In this document: piece after piece, positions 1 to 8,404 of the stretch
Layout: every line of letters starts with the position of its first letter
Numbering within the stretch: position 1 is the first letter of the stretch
Source: Paenibacillus sp. FSL H7-0331
GTDB lineage: Bacteria; Bacillota; Bacilli; Paenibacillales; NBRC-103111
Assembly: GCF_001956045.1 (NCBI RefSeq)
Contig: NZ_MRTH01000010.1
Location: 212,897 to 276,896 of the forward strand
Direction: 5' to 3'
Length of the DNA: 64,000 nucleotides
Translations under genes and position numbers: made by a program
The notes under the pieces: model-generated
What the model was told of the DNA's origin: nothing
Seen by the model: only the letters and a program-made list of their open reading frames with translations
Database searches by the model: none

Positions 1-541
1 TGCTTGCCATAAAGTAAATCGGCTCAATCCCGAACAGCTTGACCAGCGCAATGTTGACGACACCTGTAGAAGGGGACAACAGCGCAATTACGATACCTCC
101 CAGCACAACCCACGAAATAAAATGCGGGATGTACAGCAGGTTCTGGATGGTCCGCTTATACCATTCAACACGGACCTCATTCAAGATAATGGCCAGTACA
201 ATAGGCACAGGAAAAGCAAACACAATGCTGTACACATTCAGCAGCAACGTATTTTTCAATACATTAAAGAAATCCGGACTCGTAAACAACCGTTCAAAAT
301 GCTTGAGTCCTACCCACTGGCTGCCCCAGATTCCATCGGCAAACCGATAGTTTTTGAAGGCAATGATCTCTCCGAACATCGGCGCGTACTTAAAAGTAAA
401 ATAGTAAGCCAATATCGGAAGCAGCAGCAGGTACAAATATTTATCCCGCTTGAGATATTTCCATGCCAGCTTCATTCGAGTCGGCTGCGCCGATTGATGT
501 AGACCCGCTTCTGCGGGCGCCCCGCCGATTTGTGTTTTCAA
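1..541 (-). CDS. Sugar ABC transporter permease, LplB/YteP type (3' end outside window)
   Basis: This is an inner-membrane permease subunit of a carbohydrate ABC importer of the LplB/YteP (CUT1) family. The start is a TTG at 541 (MKTQIGGAPAEAG...), supported by an AAAGGAGGTG ribosome site at 547-556. The readable 180 residues contain a first membrane segment (YLYLLLLPILAYYFTFKYAP), the family segment FGEIIAFKNYRFADGIWGS, and further membrane helices with NTLLLNVYSIVFAFP and YIPHFISWVVLGG. It lies 70 bp downstream of the AraC/CACHE regulator on the same strand, which is the usual arrangement for Paenibacillus polysaccharide-uptake loci. The C-terminal part with the EAA loop is cut by the window edge. 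The substrate cannot be told from this. Confidence 0.88.
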   Translation of the reverse strand, partial: MKTQIGGAPAEAGLHQSAQPTRMKLAWKYLKRDKYLYLLLLPILAYYFTFKYAPMFGEIIAFKNYRFADGIWGSQWVGLKHFERLFTSPDFFNVLKNTLLLNVYSIVFAFPVPIVLAIILNEVRVEWYKRTIQNLLYIPHFISWVVLGGIVIALLSPSTGVVNIALVKLFGIEPIYFMAS

Positions 542-611
542 AGCTGCACCTCCTTTCTGTTCTCCAAGATAACACCCTCATCGTAACGGTTGATGATCCA
601 TTTGAAAATGT

Positions 612-2930
612 TCACTTTTTATCCTCTGCACCTTTTTTATGGTTTTCCCTGAATTCTCCTGGTGTTTGCCCCGTATATTTCTTGAAAATCCGGATATAGC
701 TGTGGGTGCTGTTGTACCCAACACTCTCTGCTATCGTATTGACTTTCCGCTTCGGATCCATCAGCAGCTCCTTCGATTTTTCCATCCGGATTTGAATCAA
801 ACTGTCCATAAAATTCGTTTCGGTCGTTTCCTTGAACAGCTTGCTTAAATAAGGAACACTCAGCCCAAATTGGGAAGCTAACAAATTGAGCGACAAATCG
901 CTGTCCATATAATGCTGCTCCAGATACTCCTGCACCTGCTTGATCGTATCATTGGTACCTCTGCTTGAGCGCTTCTCCTCAGTGTGGACAATCAACTGCT
1001 GCAGGAACGCAGCGATATAGCTCTTGATATCGTCAACGCTTACGCAGGACTCAATCCGGTTATAAATATTTTCCTTCGGATCGAGAAATTCCTTGACCTC
1101 CATCCCTTTATCCGAGATCACCTTGATCGATTTCATAATCAATTGGATGCACATCTGCCTGATCATTTCTGGCGGTACGTTGCTGGCGATAATTTCGTCA
1201 AATATTTTCTCCACCTGCAAGCCTACCTTCACCTTATCCGTTTCCTGAATAAAGTTAACGACGGCATCACTCATACCGGAAATCCGATAATATTTGTCGT
1301 TGAGATTGTTGCCTGCAATATCGTCGATCGATATAACCGTGTTATCCCCCATAATGAGCTTATATTTTAGCGCACTTAACGCTTCCTGATAGGAAGCATG
1401 GATACCATCCAGATACAGATGAGGACGACCGATGCCAATCGTAACGGTCTGCTTGAAATGGCCTTCTACATAATCCTTCACCAGATCGGCTACCTGCAGC
1501 GCCTGAATCTGGTTGCCCTGGGCATCATCCTCTTCGAAGCTCATAATGACAGCAACCCTGCCGTCCGTTAATTCCACCGATACACCCTTGCATACGCCGT
1601 CTACCAACTCCTCAGCCACATTGCTGATGGCATAGGTGAACAAATACACATCACGAGACGACGCAATATCCTGGATACGGTCCAGCTCAATAGTCATCAC
1701 GACAAAATGGACAGGGCTCAGCTCAATACCAAGCGTGTCAAAATACGGCTTCATCCGGTTGTAGTTCGTCTTGTCTCCCATCAGCAAGCTCATAATCAAG
1801 CGCCATTTCAGGGCTGGCAGGCTCTCATGCATCTGCTTTTGCAAGGATTCATTGTCAGAAATAACCTGCTTGAAAAATTTCTCCATATACGTCAAATCAC
1901 CAGCTTGACCCAGCTTCTTCTCCGTAAATGAACGGAAAAAGCGCTCCAAGGGACGGAACGTATAATTGCTTACAGCAAATACAATCACGATCGCCAGTAC
2001 AAACATGCCTACCGCGACAGCCAACAGCAAATTGCGAATGATTTCCAGCGGACGGTTCATCTCCGGATTCGGAATGATACTTACATATTTCCAGCCGTTG
2101 TAGGCAGACGTCAAATAAAAGGTCGTGTAGCTCCCGTTGTCCGTATTATGAGTCACGTAGCCGCTGCCCGATAATTCACTCAGTGAAGGAGCCGACTTGA
2201 TGCTGCTCACATGCTGGAACAATTGCTCCTTGTTTTGTGATGAAATAATGATTCCCTGCTCATTCATGACCAAGGTTTGCCCGACCCGCTGCTTATCCAC
2301 ATCCTGTATCAGATTGGAGATCGTGCTCTCCTCGATATTGACGATAATCGCCCCTTTACGAAATTGCGGCATACCGATCAACGGAAATGAACGAACCAAG
2401 GTAATCACATTTTTTTCAAGCAGCAGTCCGGTGTTAATCTCCGCGATTTTTCTCGTATCCAGCCACTGCTGGTACCCTTTCATCGACATAAAAGCATCCT
2501 TCCACTTCATGTCATAAAAATCCGCTTCATCCGAGAACATAGTTCCGGTCAGCAAGCTTTTGCTTTCCATCGAGTACAAATAGAACGAGGAAATATTACT
2601 GTTGGCAAACATCAGCGTCTTGAACCGGTCATTCAACACCCGAAAATGATTAAAGCGCAGCTCATCATTCAAGTAACGACCATTCAGAAAAAAAACAACC
2701 TCCGGCTCCTGAATAAAATTAATCGTGTTCGTATCAATTTCCCTCAGCATCATTTCAATTTTTTGTTGGGTCAGGTTCAGCAGTGCAATATTCGTGTTGC
2801 GCAGCTGTTCCTCCAGACTGCCCTTGGAGCTCAAATAGGACAGCCAGACGGTCGATGAAATGATCAATAAAAAAAACAGTCCGTAAATAACCTTGAATCT
2901 TGCAGAAATACTTCCTTGTAACAAGCGCAT
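612..2930 (-). CDS. Membrane-bound AraC-family regulator with extracellular sensor domain
   Basis: The product has about 772 residues: a transmembrane helix near residues 12-32, an extracellular CACHE-like sensor of about 270 residues, a second helix near 300-322, a cytoplasmic linker, and a C-terminal AraC/XylS double helix-turn-helix in the last 100 residues (LASQFGLSVPYLSKLFKE; IAESVGYNSTHSYIRIFKKY; TGQTPGEFR). The family senses extracellular sugars and controls adjacent sugar ABC transporters. I chose the ATG at 2930 because AAGGAGAG lies 8 bases upstream; an in-frame extension to 3044 lacks a ribosome site and would place 38 extra residues before the first helix. It is followed at 541 by the LplB-type permease, so the two are probably one locus. 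Confidence 0.9.
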   Translation of the reverse strand: MRLLQGSISARFKVIYGLFFLLIISSTVWLSYLSSKGSLEEQLRNTNIALLNLTQQKIEMMLREIDTNTINFIQEPEVVFFLNGRYLNDELRFNHFRVLNDRFKTLMFANSNISSFYLYSMESKSLLTGTMFSDEADFYDMKWKDAFMSMKGYQQWLDTRKIAEINTGLLLEKNVITLVRSFPLIGMPQFRKGAIIVNIEESTISNLIQDVDKQRVGQTLVMNEQGIIISSQNKEQLFQHVSSIKSAPSLSELSGSGYVTHNTDNGSYTTFYLTSAYNGWKYVSIIPNPEMNRPLEIIRNLLLAVAVGMFVLAIVIVFAVSNYTFRPLERFFRSFTEKKLGQAGDLTYMEKFFKQVISDNESLQKQMHESLPALKWRLIMSLLMGDKTNYNRMKPYFDTLGIELSPVHFVVMTIELDRIQDIASSRDVYLFTYAISNVAEELVDGVCKGVSVELTDGRVAVIMSFEEDDAQGNQIQALQVADLVKDYVEGHFKQTVTIGIGRPHLYLDGIHASYQEALSALKYKLIMGDNTVISIDDIAGNNLNDKYYRISGMSDAVVNFIQETDKVKVGLQVEKIFDEIIASNVPPEMIRQMCIQLIMKSIKVISDKGMEVKEFLDPKENIYNRIESCVSVDDIKSYIAAFLQQLIVHTEEKRSSRGTNDTIKQVQEYLEQHYMDSDLSLNLLASQFGLSVPYLSKLFKETTETNFMDSLIQIRMEKSKELLMDPKRKVNTIAESVGYNSTHSYIRIFKKYTGQTPGEFRENHKKGAEDKK

Positions 2931-3094
2931 GCGGTCGGCTCTCCTTAGAATAAAGTGGGATTGAAATCGAATGGACAACATGTACTCACACCTACGAAAT
3001 GCCTCTAGACAAATTTTACCTTGTACTAATAATAGCATTGACATTTCCTACAAACCATAGTTGGATTTTCACGAGTCCTTCAATATTTCTACTC

Positions 3095-4357
3095 TCACGA
3101 CAATTCACGAGACACCCCATGGCTTTGCTTCATTCTATTCGCTTTATATATGGTGTAGTAGGCTGCAGCCGAAAAAGCAGTTAAACCGATATCAACAGCT
3201 ATAAGCAAATCATAATTGTTAAACAAATCGTAGTTAACGCCCCCCAAATACCCAGAGAAAACGCCACCCAGATGATGGACAAGGATCAACACGCCCGTCT
3301 GAAGTCCCATCGATTTATGGGAAGTCTTCATAGCTTCCGTTGCTACAAGAATACCTCCAGGAATAGCTCCCAAATAGCTTGCGCCAAACAGCAGAGCAAA
3401 CAGGATCGGCGACAATTCAAAATGCATCATTAAAAATCCAAATGCAATAATTCGAGTGAAATATAAAATCGATAAGGCTAACAATCTGTTGATACGATCA
3501 ATCAGAAATGAGAAAAATAATCCTCCTGCGATTTCCAGCAAGCCAAGCAAGCTCAGTGAAGACGCAAATACGGTCTCATGTACATGGGCAACCTGCTGAA
3601 TGGCAATAAAATGCCTCTCAACCGTTCCCATATTAAAGCCGCACGTAAACAAAGCAATCATGACGACGACAAGGGTAGGATTTTTGCAATACTGAATGAA
3701 ATTAGGAATCCATCTTTTTGCATTTTCCAACAGCTTAGGCTCTTTGGGAGCTTGCTTATCCTGATGATGCTCGGCCTCGGCACCCTGCTCAACACGATTC
3801 GTACGGACAAAAAAGAGGATAAACACAATCGATCCCCAACCGATAACAAATAAGATCCAGTACAATTTCGTCCAGCTTAACCATTCCTCATAGTAAACAA
3901 AAATAGGGGTTAATACGGCAAGTCCCAGAGAGCTTGCACTGCTTGCAATCATTAAAGCCTTGGCTCGATGATTTTTAAACCAGTCAGTTACCAGAACATA
4001 AATCGAAGATGCATTCATACCTCCCAATCCTGACAGGACGCCGAAGCCGATAAAATAACCTACCGGGGTATTTGCATATAACACGGTTAGTATGGCAATG
4101 TTGCCTATAAGTCCTGTGAGCAGCATGATCTTTTTGTATCCGTATTTATCTACCAACAAACCGCCGATAGGTGCGCATAATGCCGAAATCAATATGTTTA
4201 CAGACCATGTTAAGCCAAGAAAAGCTCTTCCTACACCTAAATATTCAGAAATATCATTCTGGTAATAGGACTGGACAAACCGACCAATAGATCCAAAGAA
4301 ACTGAACAACCACAGTAAAGCAATCAGCATCCACGCATAATTTTTTTCCTTCAACAT
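3095..4357 (-). CDS. MFS transporter
   Basis: This is a 420-residue major facilitator superfamily protein with about twelve hydrophobic segments. The loop 2-3 signature GGLLVDKYGYKK fits MFS carriers, and the overall pattern (NASSIYVLVTDWFKNHRAKA) resembles the monocarboxylate/oxalate-like groups. A charged central loop (EQGAEAEHHQDKQ) separates the halves. The ATG at 4357 follows a GGGGGAGT ribosome site. The substrate is unknown. Its promoter region carries CGGGACGT/ACGTCCCG half-sites, so repression by a dedicated regulator is likely. The gene stands alone between the AraC regulator and the accessory island. Confidence 0.8.
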   Translation of the reverse strand: MLKEKNYAWMLIALLWLFSFFGSIGRFVQSYYQNDISEYLGVGRAFLGLTWSVNILISALCAPIGGLLVDKYGYKKIMLLTGLIGNIAILTVLYANTPVGYFIGFGVLSGLGGMNASSIYVLVTDWFKNHRAKALMIASSASSLGLAVLTPIFVYYEEWLSWTKLYWILFVIGWGSIVFILFFVRTNRVEQGAEAEHHQDKQAPKEPKLLENAKRWIPNFIQYCKNPTLVVVMIALFTCGFNMGTVERHFIAIQQVAHVHETVFASSLSLLGLLEIAGGLFFSFLIDRINRLLALSILYFTRIIAFGFLMMHFELSPILFALLFGASYLGAIPGGILVATEAMKTSHKSMGLQTGVLILVHHLGGVFSGYLGGVNYDLFNNYDLLIAVDIGLTAFSAAAYYTIYKANRMKQSHGVSRELS

Positions 4358-4420
4358 GTTGGACTCCCCCTAATTGGCTTAAGTTCTTAACAGGTAATTC
4401 GAAGCTGAGCACTTTGATTT

Positions 4421-4465
4421 CGGGACGTGAATTGTCCCGTATAGACATTTTACGTCCCGCAACAA
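4421..4465 (-). promoter_or_regulatory. Promoter of the MFS gene with CGGGAC operator half-sites
   Basis: On the minus strand a -35 TTGTTG (4460-4465) and -10 TATACG (4438-4443) are 16 bases apart. A half-site ACGTCCCG fills part of the spacer (4452-4459), a second GTCCCG overlaps the -10 (4434-4439), and a third CGGGACGT lies at 4421-4428. The outer pair is a perfect inverted repeat and the inner pair is also inverted. The placement suggests repression. The regulator is not identifiable. Confidence 0.5.
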
Positions 4466-4583
4466 CAAAAAAATATTGCAGTCCAGCTGCTTATACGTGT
4501 TTCTCTAATATGAACAATACCTTATATGGGGAATAGTTACAATACAAAAATGAGTTAGCAACAGCCTATTTCTTCCACTTCCA

Positions 4584-4610
4584 GACAAAAAAAGAGAGCC
4601 GCCAACGGGG
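4584..4610. repeat. 27-bp direct repeat, left copy
   Basis: The 27 bases (GAC, seven A, GAGAGCC, GCCAACGGGG) recur identically and in the same orientation at 8405-8431. Together the copies bracket the TetR gene, the ketopantoate-reductase-like gene and the decayed remnants. Confidence 0.75.
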
Positions 4611-4620
4611 TGGATCTCTC
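4587..4620 (-). terminator. Rho-independent terminator (minus strand)
   Basis: Read on the minus strand, GAGATCCACC and GGCGGCTCTC form a ten-pair stem with two mismatches around a CCGTT loop, followed by seven T. It would end transcription of the DUF6273-like remnant and the TetR gene. It sits within the left copy of the 27-bp repeat. Confidence 0.6.
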
Positions 4621-4668
4621 GAAGTTGTGGTGAATTTTAGAGGGCTGAGCAGTAAGGAAAAGCTTGTG

Positions 4669-4695
4669 CTAAACCCTTGTATAATAAGGGTTTAG
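4669..4695. repeat. Perfect inverted repeat CTAAACCCTT / AAGGGTTTAG
   Basis: Ten-base perfect arms are separated by a seven-base loop. There is no T tract on either side, so it is not a standard terminator. It lies just past the stop codon of the DUF6273-like remnant. Confidence 0.5.
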
Positions 4696-4698
4696 TCC

Positions 4699-4887
4699 TT
4701 ACCACGTAGTCAACATGGGCGGGTTTCGTATAAAATCAACTTCATACTGCCGCTCACCGTATTTTTTTTCATTGTCAGTAATATAGGAGTGTTGTTCGAT
4801 CATGTGTTCAGTTAAAATCAAGGCCGTATTGCCCTGTATATCAAGAATGCGCCAATGATACCCGCCAAGTGGCAAGATGAGCCGATA
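4699..4887 (-). pseudogene. DUF6273-like protein remnant
   Basis: A minus-strand frame reads YRLILPLGGYHWRILDIQG, then NTALILTEHMIEQHSYITDN, and ends with a TAA at 4699-4701. The run WRILD-x-QG-x-x-AL-I-TE-x-x-I-EQ is the start of the DUF6273 fold as I know it from Firmicutes. The frame opens directly after a TAA near 4888 with no start codon, and the downstream part of the domain (the TW/LRxYLN region) is missing. I read it as a truncated remnant; assignment to DUF6273 is from memory. Confidence 0.5.
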
Positions 4888-4920
4888 TTAAAGTCCCTCA
4901 CTCTCTTTCTCCTCGTCCCC

Positions 4921-5511
4921 TTACTTTTTATTCGAATCAGGGCGCCGCGGATTGACCGTGCCAAAGATATGATACGGTGTTATCCCATTTGCAAATAGGC
5001 TATCTACCAACTTGACCAATTCTTCCGACGATAGATCTTTGCCGTTGCGTATCCAAAGGCGAAACATAGATATTAATGTTGATATGTAAAACTCAATTAT
5101 GTATGGTGCTAAGACATCATTTGTTGGAAAGTCCACAATCAATCTCTCAAAGGGAATTTCTCTTTTCAGGCGTTCAACAAAATGAACAGAACCATAGTCG
5201 CCCAAGAGGGCTTTAAGAACTGAAATTTCCTCTGCATTTTCCAAGCATTGAAGTGCATCTTGGAAAGTATGTGTGGAAAACTCTCTGCTTGCCATTTCCT
5301 CGTTAATGGATTTCAAGACACGCTCTTCAACGCAGTCCAACAACTCATAGATATCCGTAAAGTATTGATAAAATGTACTGCGATTATATCCTGATTGGTT
5401 AGCAATCTCTTGAATGGATATTTTTTCGATTGGTTTTTGGCTATATAAATCACAGAATACATTTATAAATGTTTGCCTTGTTTTGTCCGTAATTTCAGGT
5501 TGCTTATGCAT
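4921..5511 (-). CDS. TetR/AcrR family transcriptional regulator
   Basis: This 196-residue protein has an N-terminal TetR helix-turn-helix (ISIQEIANQSGYNRSTFYQYF, preceded by TRQTFINVFCDLY) and a variable C-terminal ligand domain. I chose the ATG at 5511 (MHKQPEITDK) because GGAGG lies seven bases upstream; the longer frame from 5535 has no such site. It is divergent from the oxidoreductase at 5661 with a 149-bp intergenic region rich in dyads, so it probably represses that gene and itself. Confidence 0.88.
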   Translation of the reverse strand: MHKQPEITDKTRQTFINVFCDLYSQKPIEKISIQEIANQSGYNRSTFYQYFTDIYELLDCVEERVLKSINEEMASREFSTHTFQDALQCLENAEEISVLKALLGDYGSVHFVERLKREIPFERLIVDFPTNDVLAPYIIEFYISTLISMFRLWIRNGKDLSSEELVKLVDSLFANGITPYHIFGTVNPRRPDSNKK

Positions 5512-5595
5512 TATTTGCCTCCATTTTCTGTTCAATCGATTATACGACAGATATTAAAAATCTGATGGTTGATGACCGTATAGTGAATCTATACA

Positions 5596-5634
5596 ATAAC
5601 ATTATACAACACGTTGTTTGATCATCAACAAGGA
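5596..5634. promoter_or_regulatory. Candidate TetR operators between divergent genes
   Basis: Two short perfect dyads occur just upstream of the oxidoreductase gene: ACAAC-AC-GTTGT and TTGAT-C-ATCAA, adjacent to each other. TetR-family regulators commonly bind such sites in the shared promoter of a divergent pair. Which dyad is used cannot be told from sequence. Confidence 0.4.
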
Positions 5635-5660
5635 TTAATATATATTTTTAGGAGGCTAAT

Positions 5661-6605
5661 ATGAGAATTTTATTCTTCGGTCGAGGTGTAATATCGTCCC
5701 AATATGCTTGGGCTTTTGAGAAGGCAGGGCATACAGTTGAGTTTTACGTTAGAAAAGGGAGAAAAGAAACCTTCGGAAGCAATATAGAGCTTGAAATGTG
5801 GGACGCACGAAGAGGGAAACAGCTAATAAAAGAAAGCTGGAACGTCAAACTGCATGAGGAGATGAGCCCAAATTATGATCTCATTATTGTGAGTGTCAAC
5901 ACGGAACAACTTCCAGAAGCAGCACAATTACTATCGACTGCTGCTGGAAACACCCCTGTCCTAATATTCAATAACGTTTGGCAAGATTTGAAATCATCGA
6001 TCTCACCGTTGTCTATGAACAATGTTGTCTTTGGGTTCCCAGGAGGCGGCGGCGGCATCGTGGACAATAGGCTTAGAGGCGGCTTTTTGAAAATGCTATT
6101 TCTGGAAAAACCACGGGTAGGCACTGAACATATTAACAACAAGGTCAAAGAACTATTTGAAAGTGCCCATTTTAAAATTAGTTGGATAAAGGATATGCAA
6201 AACTGGCTATGGAATCACTTTGCCATGAATGCGGCTATGGAGACCGAGGTGTTAAAAATGGGAAGTTTTCCAGCACTCCTGAATCATAGTGACTCATTCG
6301 CAAATGTTGGTAAGAATATGAGGGGAATTATCCCTGTACTTAAAGCAAGAGGCGCAAAGATTGATACAATTTCTCTACTGTTAACTAAGATTCCACCAGC
6401 ACTTCTCGGTACGCTTTTTAACAAGGTTATTTTTGCAAAGGGCAGCTTACCACGACTTTTCATCGAATACAACAATAGTAAAGCAGGTTTTGCGGTACTT
6501 GAAGTTGTGAGAGAAGCAAAAAAGTTAGGCATACCTGTACCACGTCTTACTGTGGCATTTGAAAACAATGAACAACACAAAGCTATTGAAAATTCCATAT
6601 CATAA
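5661..6605 (+). CDS. Ketopantoate reductase-like (ApbA/PanE fold) oxidoreductase
   Basis: The 314-residue product begins with a Rossmann fold (MRILFFGRGVISSQYAWAF; a GxGxxS variant of the dinucleotide motif) and has a C-terminal helical domain as in PanE. The ribosome site AGGAGG precedes the ATG. In true ketopantoate reductases the active site reads K-x-x-x-N-x-x-x-N; here the matching stretch is HFAMNAAME, so the catalytic lysine appears replaced by histidine and the second Asn by Glu. The protein is therefore probably not a pantothenate enzyme. TetR-family control and an accessory location suggest reduction or detoxification of an unknown compound. Confidence 0.75.
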   Translation: MRILFFGRGVISSQYAWAFEKAGHTVEFYVRKGRKETFGSNIELEMWDARRGKQLIKESWNVKLHEEMSPNYDLIIVSVNTEQLPEAAQLLSTAAGNTPVLIFNNVWQDLKSSISPLSMNNVVFGFPGGGGGIVDNRLRGGFLKMLFLEKPRVGTEHINNKVKELFESAHFKISWIKDMQNWLWNHFAMNAAMETEVLKMGSFPALLNHSDSFANVGKNMRGIIPVLKARGAKIDTISLLLTKIPPALLGTLFNKVIFAKGSLPRLFIEYNNSKAGFAVLEVVREAKKLGIPVPRLTVAFENNEQHKAIENSIS

Positions 6606-6654
6606 AAATTTGCAGGATTCTCTGTCATCATGCGGATAATTTTGGCCTTAGATT

Positions 6655-6914
6655 CTATTTTGTTCCAAGCCTTTCCTTCATTGAGCTTAGCTTTTGATTA
6701 TCGTGGTAAGCACCCGCCCGTATCACAGCGTTAATACCAGAATTTGTACGCTTTCTATGGGGTTGGCGTCCAGAAGGACCAAATCGGCGTTTTTGCCAGT
6801 ATCCGCGGTCCCCATATCATTCATCCGGTCCAGAAATCCAGCACCTTTCAGGGTTGTCATCTGAAGAACATGAAGCGGCGGGATACCGGCCTTCTCCAAC
6901 TCGTCTACGATATC
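6655..6914 (-). pseudogene. Amidohydrolase family C-terminal remnant, frameshifted
   Basis: A minus-strand frame reads DIVDELEKAGIPPLHVLQMT, then GAGFLDRMNDMGTADTGKNA and DLVLLDANPIESVQI. GTxxxGKxADLVLLDANP is the diagnostic C-terminal motif of metal-dependent amidohydrolases. The natural continuation INAVIRAGAYHDNQKLSSMK, ending with TAG at 6655-6657, is in another frame, so a frameshift lies near 6731-6741. An in-frame TAA at 6915-6917 cuts it off upstream, and the metal-binding part is absent. It is clearly dead. Confidence 0.75.
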
Positions 6915-7289
6915 TTAATTTATTTGCAGAATCCGATTGATCTTCTAAAGAGTCAGCCAAAATTTGTGATACATTAGGACTCATTCAGGTAAATGTGGCT
7001 CCAAAACACTACTCCCTAACCAACAAACACACAGCACTCCACATGTGTCGTATGCGGAAACATAGGCTATTGGACTCCCATCTATCACGGCCAGCTAAAG
7101 CCACGATATATAAGGGTTTTCTCCGTTGGAGTATGGTTCTGTTTGGTTGCTGTTCACTTGGAAATGATTGCTTTCGTCCCCAATTCCGTATGCTTCAATT
7201 TCAAAATCAAGTCACAATCGGTACTAAGGATAATGCTTGGATTCATGGTGGCTTAATTTTAGACGAAGATTAACCCCAAATAGTACCGA
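6915..7289. other. Decayed sequence without an intact gene
   Basis: No reading frame here looks complete. A minus-strand stretch near 7000-7110 reads AVIDGSPIAYVSAYDTCGV and may be another remnant, but it lacks a start and I do not recognise it. A plus-strand frame of 92 codons at 6995-7273 has no ribosome site. Confidence 0.4.
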
Positions 7290-7423
7290 TCAACTCATAT
7301 AATAAGGCGTGTCGTTCGTTCCTCTAGGACGAGGATAACCTTCAGTTGCTGTTGGATTCAGTTCATAGCCAGAATCCGGATCTGCGATTGGAATGGATCG
7401 CTCCTGGTAAGTGCATTTTATGT
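7290..7423 (-). pseudogene. Short C-terminal protein fragment, unknown family
   Basis: A minus-strand frame reads YQERSIPIADPDSGYELNPT, then ATEGYPRPRGTNDTPYYMS, stopping with TGA at 7290-7292. The composition is protein-like and continues the minus-strand remnant series, but there is no start codon with a ribosome site. It may be the frameshifted end of the fragment at 7423-7785. I do not recognise the family. Confidence 0.4.
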
Positions 7424-7785
7424 TAACCAATTAACGAGTGTGACGATCCCGAACAGTGTAACGAACATTCTTCGTTCGTACGCGTATAGAAGAAGTACTG
7501 CCCTGCTTGCATCGCTTCACTGGGCAAACTTAAGAGCAAATAATAGGACTGCTCATTATGGTTAAGGGAATAAACGAGGGTTATCGGTTCGTTGGTGCCC
7601 CAGAGGTTGTTCGGCATATTCACCATACGATCCACTACTTGCTTGAAGTCGTAATGTCCCGTTTCTCCTGAAGTATCATAGATTACCGTCCCGTCATAGC
7701 AGGAATAACAATAGAACCAACCGTTTATATACGTATCCGCATCAACCTCTAATATATCCCTACAATGCGCTTCACATTTATAAGA
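7423..7785 (-). pseudogene. Uncharacterised protein fragment lacking a start
   Basis: The frame reads KCEAHCRDILEVDADTYING, then WFYCYSCYDGTVIYDTSGE and further to GTNEPITLVYSLNHNEQSYY. It begins right after the TAA that ends the 57-codon gene at 7786-7959, in the same frame, and contains no ATG, GTG or TTG until residue 59. It looks like an eroded gene in a run of small minus-strand genes. Such runs are common for decayed toxin-immunity arrays, but that link is only inference. Confidence 0.45.
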
Positions 7786-7959
7786 TTATACGATTGACAA
7801 CTCTACTCCGCGCTTGTCACAAAACGGCTTCAGAATTTCAAATGCCTCTTTGGCCATCTCCTCATTATCGAATACATAGTTCAATCTATCACGCCAGGGA
7901 TGCTGATGATTCTTGATTACGTGTACAAATCCGATTGTAGCTTTCTTCTTGCTGTTCAT
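7786..7959 (-). CDS. Small 57-residue protein or frameshifted end of the upstream gene
   Basis: A frame starting with ATG at 7957-7959 encodes MNSKKKATIGFVHVIKNHQH, then PWRDRLNYVFDNEEMAKEAF, then EILKPFCDKRGVELSIV. It overlaps the end of the 98-codon gene at 7889-8185 by 71 bases in another frame. It has no strong ribosome site, so it may be the true C-terminus of that gene after a one-base frameshift near 7950, or a translationally coupled overlapping gene. The family is unknown. Confidence 0.45.
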   Translation of the reverse strand: MNSKKKATIGFVHVIKNHQHPWRDRLNYVFDNEEMAKEAFEILKPFCDKRGVELSIV

Positions 7960-8185
7960 CTGAAACTCTATAATCCTCTATACTTCCGTCCACCCAGTAT
8001 AGCATCTTTCTATTTGGCCGCCATGCAAAAATACACTTCTGAATCTCTCTCAGCTTCAGTGTGTATTGATAGATTTCCCAAGCATATGGGCCATCGTCTC
8101 CTTCTGCACGAGTAAAGACATTATGTTCTCCAATCAACTCGTCCATTTCTTCTAGCAGCTCGTCAACAGAGTCCTCTATGTTCAT
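7889..8185 (-). CDS. Small acidic hypothetical protein
   Basis: The 98-residue frame starts with MNIEDSVDELLEEMDELIGE and is preceded by a good AAGGGG ribosome site. Residues 1-25 are strongly acidic and helical; the middle (AWEIYQYTLKLREIQKCIFAW) looks like a folded domain. The last 20 residues look non-native, and the other frame (7786-7959) gives a more protein-like ending, so the gene may be frameshifted. It starts two bases after the stop of the fragment at 8188-8319, as in an operon. I do not recognise the family. Confidence 0.45.
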   Translation of the reverse strand: MNIEDSVDELLEEMDELIGEHNVFTRAEGDDGPYAWEIYQYTLKLREIQKCIFAWRPNRKMLYWVDGSIEDYRVSDEQQEESYNRICTRNQESSASLA

Positions 8186-8187
8186 TT

Positions 8188-8319
8188 CTACCCCTTACAA
8201 AATGGACGCAGCAAACGCTTTAGAAAAGCTACTTGATCTGGATGATGACAATAATCAAATGGAATAGAGATATAAAACAATCTCTGCACTGAAACTTCGT
8301 TACTCAGGTTTCCTTCCAA
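8188..8319 (-). pseudogene. Protein C-terminal fragment (43 codons)
   Basis: A frame from a possible TTG at 8319 reads NLSNEVSVQRLFYISIPFDY, then CHHPDQVAFLKRLLRPFCKG, and ends with TAG at 8188-8190, directly before the 98-codon gene. The sequence is protein-like but short and lacks a convincing start, so it is probably the tail of a lost gene. Confidence 0.4.
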
Positions 8320-8404
8320 TATCCTTCCATGCCCTCAAAAGCCCCCCTAACTTTAACACATATGCCCAGTAAACCCTTGCTCTATAAGTATTATTTGTCA
8401 TCTG

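Noticed and set aside
6995..7273. A 92-codon plus-strand frame in the decayed region
   Set aside because: No ribosome site, no recognisable domain, and the surrounding remnants read on the other strand.
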